Assembly: GCA_964422925.1 (NCBI GenBank)
Contig: CAYRDC010000032.1
Span: forward strand, 1 to 18,643
Source of the DNA: CAYRDC01 sp964422925
GTDB taxonomy: Bacteria; Bacteroidota; Bacteroidia; Chitinophagales; S012-47
DNA length: 18,643 nucleotides
Reading direction: 5' to 3'
Position 1 is the stretch's first letter. Every line of letters begins with the position of its first letter. The notes beneath the pieces were generated by a model. That model worked only from the letters and a program-made list of their open reading frames with translations, was not told the origin of the DNA and searched no databases. This document shows, piece by piece, positions 14,541-18,643 of the stretch. The position numbers and the translations under genes were made by a program.

Positions 14541-15782
14541 TTATTTGAATTTATGAATAACCAGCCCGCTGCGCAGCTTGGGCTCAAACCAGGTACTTTT
14601 GGGTGGCATTACACGGCCGGAATCGGCAATGTCAATCAGCTGCCGGATGCTTACCGGGTAAAGGGCGAATGCTGCGGCCATTTCTCCGCTGTCCACCCTT
14701 TTTTCAAGTTCGGTTAACCCCCTGATACCGCCAATAAAGTCGATGCGCTTATCTGTCCGCGGATCTTTGATGCCAAGTACCCTGTCAAACAGGTTTTTTT
14801 GCAGAATGCTGGCGTCCAGTTTTTCTACCGGATCTTCTTCGTTGAAAGTTCCCGATTTGGCTTTCAACCGGAACCATTGCCCTTCCGCGTACATTCCGAA
14901 TTCATGCAGGCGGCCGGGTTTTACAGGGCCCGCAGAGCTTTCAACGGTAAAGGTTTTTTCCAATTTTTTGAGAAACCCATTCAATGAAAGGCCGTTGAGG
15001 TCGGCTACCACGCGATTGTAATCAATGATTTGCAGTTGGTTAGCCGGAAACAATACCGTCAGGAAATAATTGTAAGGGGCGTCATTGTAAGCCGGTTCTC
15101 CCCCGGCCAGCTCAAGACCGACTTTCGCGGAGGATGCGGCCCGGTGATGACCGTCCGCTATGTATGTGTAAGGCACGTTTTCCTGAAACTGGTACTGCAG
15201 TTCTTCAATGATGGCTTCATCACGGATTACCCATACACTGTGCTGAACACCATCCTCGGCTACAAAATCATACACCGGGGTTTCCGAGCAGATATTGTGA
15301 ATGATGGCATCCACAGCCTGGATTTCCGGGTAGGTCAGGAAAACCGGGCCGGAATGAATGCCGGTTACCTTCATATGGGTGGTCCTGTCCAGTTCCTTTT
15401 CCGGGCGGGTATGCTCGTGCTTCTTGATGACATCATCGAAATAGTCCTTCACACTCGAGGCAGCGACCAGGCCAGTCTGTATGTGGGTGCCCATCCGTTG
15501 CCGGTAAATGTAAAGGCAAGGGCGCTGGTCCTGAATAAGAATCCCGTCTTCCACCATTTTCTCAAAATTCCTCCGGGCTTGTTCATATACTGCCTTGCTG
15601 TATGGATCGGTATCTTCCGGCAGGGTAGCCTCCGATTTTATTACCTGAAGAAATGACATTGGATTCCGGTCCAGAATTTCCCGGGCTTCCTCCGTGCTTA
15701 ACACATCGTACGGAGGCGAAGCTACTTCCCGGGCATATTCCACGGCCGGGCGGTAGCCTTTGAAAGGTCTGATTACTGCCAT
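14541..15782 (-). CDS. DUF1015 family protein
   Basis: The 413-aa product is a full-length DUF1015 protein, cytosolic with no signal peptide. Visible family marks are the opening AVIRPFKGYRP, ASPPYDVLS (21-29), KKHEHTRPEKE (120-130), TYIADGHHRAASSAK (206-220) and the end PPKSTWFEPKLRSGLVIHK. The ADGHHR motif at 209-214 recalls the ParB/Srx-type fold that also occurs in ADP-dependent and SbnI-type free serine kinases, so a phosphotransfer role on serine is conceivable; this is inference. It lies 9 nt after serA and 9 nt before the cystathionine enzyme. From memory, DUF1015 commonly neighbours serA and serC in Bacteroidota, which supports a link to serine metabolism. Confidence 0.9.
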   Translation of the reverse strand: MAVIRPFKGYRPAVEYAREVASPPYDVLSTEEAREILDRNPMSFLQVIKSEATLPEDTDPYSKAVYEQARRNFEKMVEDGILIQDQRPCLYIYRQRMGTHIQTGLVAASSVKDYFDDVIKKHEHTRPEKELDRTTHMKVTGIHSGPVFLTYPEIQAVDAIIHNICSETPVYDFVAEDGVQHSVWVIRDEAIIEELQYQFQENVPYTYIADGHHRAASSAKVGLELAGGEPAYNDAPYNYFLTVLFPANQLQIIDYNRVVADLNGLSLNGFLKKLEKTFTVESSAGPVKPGRLHEFGMYAEGQWFRLKAKSGTFNEEDPVEKLDASILQKNLFDRVLGIKDPRTDKRIDFIGGIRGLTELEKRVDSGEMAAAFALYPVSIRQLIDIADSGRVMPPKSTWFEPKLRSGLVIHKFK

Positions 15783-15791
15783 AGATTTTGC

Positions 15792-16745
15792 TTACTGGTT
15801 AAAAAAAGCAATAACTTTTTCGGCCATTTCGGTCCATACATTATCCTGGGCTTCAACGGTGCTGGCCCCGATATGGGGGCTCAATGAAACATTGGGATGT
15901 TCAAGCAATTCCTTGCGTGGTTCTGGTTCATTTTCAAAAACATCAATGCCCGCGAAAGCCACTTTCCCGCTGTTCAGTGCGTCCAGCAACGCTATTTCAT
16001 CCACTACACCGCCCCGGGCTGCATTAATCAAAGCCACGCCATCTTTCATTTTGGCAAAAGCCGCTGCGTCTACGACAGGCTTGTCTGTGGCCGGTACATG
16101 CAAACTTATGAAATCACTTTCAGCCAACAACTGGTCCATGGAAACGGTTTGAACCGTAACCATTACCTTGTCATTCAACCCGGAAACCGGTAACGCTATT
16201 TCCGCTTCCCTGACAAAAGGATCATAAGCCAGCACTTTCATTCCCAATCCCAGCGACATGGACGCCAGTGATTGCCCGATCCGGCCGAACCCGATGATGC
16301 CGATGGTTTTGCTCAGGGCCTCATGACCTTTGGAGCAGGCTTTCTTCAAACCCTTGAAATTGGTGTTGCCTTCCAGCGGCATTTTCCGGTTGGTCTGGTG
16401 CAGGAACCGCAGCCCGGTAAGCAAATGGGCCAGGACCAGTTCCGCCACAGACCGCGAAGAGGCGGCCGGGGTGTTTACCACTTCAATGCCTTTGCCGCGG
16501 GCGTAGTCCATGTCAATATTGTCCAACCCTACGCCCCCTCGTCCGATAAGCCGCAGGTTTGGGCAGGCATCTATCAGTTCCTTGCGAATTTTGGTGGCGC
16601 TCCTTACAAGAACCGCGTCAAAACCCGGCAATACCGAAAACAACTCTTCCTGGGAGTATTTCCGGTCCGTCACTTCGTGCCCGGCCTGCTCCAGTAAAGA
16701 CCGGCCTTTAGCGGCTATTCCGTCATTTGCCAGTATTTTTGCCAT
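15792..16745 (-). CDS. serA: D-3-phosphoglycerate dehydrogenase, short form
   Basis: SerA oxidises 3-phosphoglycerate to 3-phosphohydroxypyruvate with NAD, the first step of serine synthesis. The 317-aa protein has the D-2-hydroxyacid dehydrogenase layout. The NAD-binding GFGRIG is at 152-157 with Asp175 (AYDPF) near the adenosine. Catalytic residues are Arg244 (NAARGGVVDE), Glu273 (DVFENEP) and His291 (SPHIGAST). It ends right after the catalytic domains and lacks the C-terminal ACT regulatory domain of long forms, so serine feedback through ACT is not expected. It sits 27 nt downstream of serC, which uses its product. A related hydroxyacid dehydrogenase is possible in principle, but the context makes SerA clear. 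Confidence 0.94.
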   Translation of the reverse strand: MAKILANDGIAAKGRSLLEQAGHEVTDRKYSQEELFSVLPGFDAVLVRSATKIRKELIDACPNLRLIGRGGVGLDNIDMDYARGKGIEVVNTPAASSRSVAELVLAHLLTGLRFLHQTNRKMPLEGNTNFKGLKKACSKGHEALSKTIGIIGFGRIGQSLASMSLGLGMKVLAYDPFVREAEIALPVSGLNDKVMVTVQTVSMDQLLAESDFISLHVPATDKPVVDAAAFAKMKDGVALINAARGGVVDEIALLDALNSGKVAFAGIDVFENEPEPRKELLEHPNVSLSPHIGASTVEAQDNVWTEMAEKVIAFFNQ

Positions 16746-16772
16746 ATAATGAAACTTGTTTTCTGAGTTTAT

Positions 16773-17864
16773 CTATCCGAATTTCCTTTCAAATTCCTGC
16801 ATTACGTCCACCAGTACCTGCACACTTTCCAGCGGGAGGGCATTGTAGATCGAGGCTCTGAACCCGCCCACCGAGCGGTGTCCCTTGATACCCACAATGC
16901 CGGCTTCATCGGCCATTTGCAAGAAGGCCTCGGATTTCGATTCGTCATGCAGCAGGAAGGTAACGTTCATCCTTGAACGGTCTTCCCGGGCTGCTGTGCC
17001 GTAAAACAACAGGTTGCGGTCAATCTCACTGTAAAGCAGGTCGGCTTTTTCCCGGTTTCTCTTTTCAATTGCCTGCAGGCCGCCCATCTTTTTAATCCAG
17101 CGAAGGGTCAGCATGCTGGTGTAAATCGCGAAAACAGGGGCCGTATTGAACACAGACCCTTTGTCAATATGAATACGATAGTCCAGCATAGTTGGAATAT
17201 CGCGGTTGACCTTGCCCAGGATGGATTTCCGGACAATAACCAATGTGGTACCGGCCGGGCCCATGTTTTTCTGGGCTCCCGCGTAAATCAGGTCAAAGTT
17301 CCGCGCATTGATTGCGCGGCTGAAAATATTGGAAGACATATCAGCCACCACGGTTATCCCGGCAGCCTTTAAATCGGCCTTGAAGAGGTCGATATCAGGT
17401 GCTTCCGTACCGTAAATGGTGTTATTGGTTGTGAAATGAAAATAGGAAGCATTTTCTGGCAGTTCCCAGTCTTTAGGAATATAACTGAAGTTTTTATCAG
17501 CCGAACTGGCTACCACCACTGCTTCCCCGAACCACCTGGCTTCCTTTATGGCTTTTTTGGCCCATGCCCCGGTTTCTAGGTAAGCCGCTACGGTGTCTTC
17601 TTTGAATAAATTGTAAGGCACCATTAAAAACTGCAGGCTGGCGCCACCCTGCAGGAACAATACCTCGTAATCTTTATCCAGTTGGTATAGCTCTTTTACC
17701 AGGGACTGGGCTTCTTCGATAATGTCTGCAAATATTTTGCTGCGATGCGAAATTTCAATCAGGGATAACCCGCTGCCCGAAATTTCACGAATACCATTGG
17801 CAGCCTCCTCAATAACCTCAGGTGGCAATATAGCCGGGCCCGCAAAAAAGTTGTGTTTTTTCAT
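16773..17864 (-). CDS. serC: Phosphoserine aminotransferase
   Basis: SerC transfers the amino group of glutamate to 3-phosphohydroxypyruvate, giving phosphoserine; the same enzyme can serve pyridoxine synthesis. The 363-aa length is typical. It starts MKKHNFFAGPAILP, the standard family N-terminus. Further motifs are SGLSLIEISHRS (31-42), the QGGASLQF phosphate loop (72-79), Asp175 (VVADMSSNI), the PLP-lysine Lys199 in AGAQKNMGPAG, and GFRASIYNALP near the end. It is the first gene of the five-gene run. No phosphoserine phosphatase (serB) gene is visible in the window, so the last step of serine synthesis is encoded elsewhere or done by another enzyme. Confidence 0.96.
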   Translation of the reverse strand: MKKHNFFAGPAILPPEVIEEAANGIREISGSGLSLIEISHRSKIFADIIEEAQSLVKELYQLDKDYEVLFLQGGASLQFLMVPYNLFKEDTVAAYLETGAWAKKAIKEARWFGEAVVVASSADKNFSYIPKDWELPENASYFHFTTNNTIYGTEAPDIDLFKADLKAAGITVVADMSSNIFSRAINARNFDLIYAGAQKNMGPAGTTLVIVRKSILGKVNRDIPTMLDYRIHIDKGSVFNTAPVFAIYTSMLTLRWIKKMGGLQAIEKRNREKADLLYSEIDRNLLFYGTAAREDRSRMNVTFLLHDESKSEAFLQMADEAGIVGIKGHRSVGGFRASIYNALPLESVQVLVDVMQEFERKFG

Positions 17865-17905
17865 CGCTTTTTAACAGTTTTCTCACCTATTAATATAAAG
17901 GGTTG

Positions 17906-17936
17906 TAAAACTAATACTATTTTGCCCATCCATCAA
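17906..17936 (-). promoter_or_regulatory. Candidate promoter of the serC operon
   Basis: On the - strand, TTG (complement of 17934-17936) and TAGTTTTA (complement of 17906-17913) lie 20 nt apart. They match the Bacteroidota -33 and -7 elements with one mismatch in TAnnTTTG. The start of transcription would fall near 17900, giving a leader of about 35 nt before the serC ATG. Confidence 0.5.
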
Positions 17937-17961
17937 TGATTGGTATCAGCTGTCTGTAATG

Positions 17962-17989
17962 AAAAAAGATGAAAAAAAGTATGAAAAAA
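17962..17989 (+). promoter_or_regulatory. Phased A-tracts upstream of the rRNA promoters (UP-element-like)
   Basis: Three A-tracts of 6, 7 and 6 A's begin at 17962, 17972 and 17984, about one helical turn apart. They lie roughly 50-78 nt upstream of the transcription start predicted from the first rRNA promoter. Such spacing bends DNA and often stimulates rRNA promoters through the RNA polymerase alpha subunit. Confidence 0.5.
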
Positions 17990-18025
17990 GTAAAGAGTGA
18001 TGCTGCAAAAGCCGGATAAAGTCCC

Positions 18026-18033
18026 TAACTTTG
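18026..18033 (+). promoter_or_regulatory. Candidate upstream rRNA promoter (P1)
   Basis: TAACTTTG is an exact match to the TAnnTTTG -7 element. The -33 region 20 nt upstream reads GCTG (18002-18005) instead of TTTG. It follows directly on the phased A-tracts. A stem CCCGT/ACGGG (18038-18055) would form at the start of its transcript. Confidence 0.5.
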
Positions 18034-18120
18034 TCAGCCCGTTTTAAAAGACGGGAAAAAGTTCATTTAAGAAGCCTGGGGGAATTCAGGCAAATAGAGA
18101 CAAAAAAAGTGGTTGCAATG

Positions 18121-18152
18121 TTGCAGAATTCAGAAAGGAATCTGTATTTTTG
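18121..18152 (+). promoter_or_regulatory. Main candidate rRNA promoter (P2)
   Basis: TTG (18121-18123) and TATTTTTG (18145-18152) match both Bacteroidota promoter elements with 21 nt between them. Transcription would start near 18158, giving about 100 nt of precursor leader before mature 16S rRNA. Confidence 0.65.
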
Positions 18153-18177
18153 TGTCCGTTTTTTTGGAGAGTAAGAA

Positions 18178-18187
18178 GTTCTTTGAA
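18178..18187 (+). promoter_or_regulatory. boxA-like antitermination element in the rRNA leader
   Basis: GTTCTTTGAA resembles the boxA sequences that bind NusB-S10 in rRNA leaders, and a similar TTCTTTGA string is common before 16S genes in Bacteroidota. It lies about 25 nt into the transcript from the promoter at 18121-18152, as expected. Confidence 0.55.
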
Positions 18188-18260
18188 GTTATGGTAGCCA
18201 GCAGCGGTCTTGGGTAGGAAGAAAGGACTCAAGTCATAGTTTTATTTAGAACTCTTTATT

Positions 18261-18643
<383 letters not shown>

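Noticed and set aside
13959..14717. Open + strand frame (252 codons) across the cystathionine enzyme and DUF1015 genes
   Set aside because: Antisense to two clear enzymes and crossing their boundary; low-complexity His/Gly-rich translation. Not a gene.
17961..17990. Repeated ATGAAAAAA units as a possible tandem repeat or CRISPR-like array
   Set aside because: Only three short, imperfect units with no spacers; better explained as phased A-tracts upstream of rRNA promoters. No CRISPR array was seen anywhere in the window.
17865..18260. tRNA gene in the rRNA leader
   Set aside because: No cloverleaf or T-loop GGTTCGA-type motif was found between serC and 16S.

Overview
The window comes from a member of the phylum Bacteroidota. 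Four things in the sequence say so: a 16S rRNA 5' end on the + strand at the right edge; three proteins ending in type IX secretion system (T9SS) type A sorting domains (YPNP motif, then a beta-sandwich of about 80 residues); a DUF4293 membrane protein, a family typical of this phylum; and several promoters of the Bacteroidota form TTG-N(about 20)-TAnnTTTG. I do not try to place it below phylum from the partial 16S.

Left block (1-3790, - strand): a compact operon reads thiolase, truA, ABC exporter, with 3-nt gaps, and ends in a strong stem-loop at the window edge. Its promoter lies in a 16-bp perfect palindrome (3761-3776) that also carries a promoter element for the divergent DUF4293 gene on the + strand.

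Middle-left block (4283-10421, mostly + strand) is the cell-surface region: an orphan sorting-domain-like ORF, two T9SS cargo proteins that share their C-terminal half but have unrelated heads, a large T9SS-exported phospholipase-D-superfamily protein with two intact HKD motifs, a convergent conserved hypothetical gene, and a small outer-membrane beta-barrel-like protein. The 5830-6190 gap holds inverted repeats and C-tracts.

An AT-rich island (about 10490 to 12720, near 30% G+C in a hand-counted line, against about 57% in a flanking line) encodes two secreted proteins I cannot name: a 117-aa protein with four cysteines and a 505-aa protein that looks like a cysteine-less thioredoxin-type domain followed by a beta-propeller-like region. 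It looks horizontally acquired, and its right edge runs into the 3' end of prsW.

Right block (12653-17864, - strand): five closely spaced genes read serC, serA, DUF1015, cystathionine gamma-synthase/lyase, prsW. The first two make phosphoserine from 3-phosphoglycerate and the fourth handles sulfur amino acids, so the run links serine and cysteine/methionine metabolism. Divergent from serC, an rRNA operon starts with phased A-tracts, two candidate promoters, a boxA-like element and the first ~383 nt of 16S rRNA.
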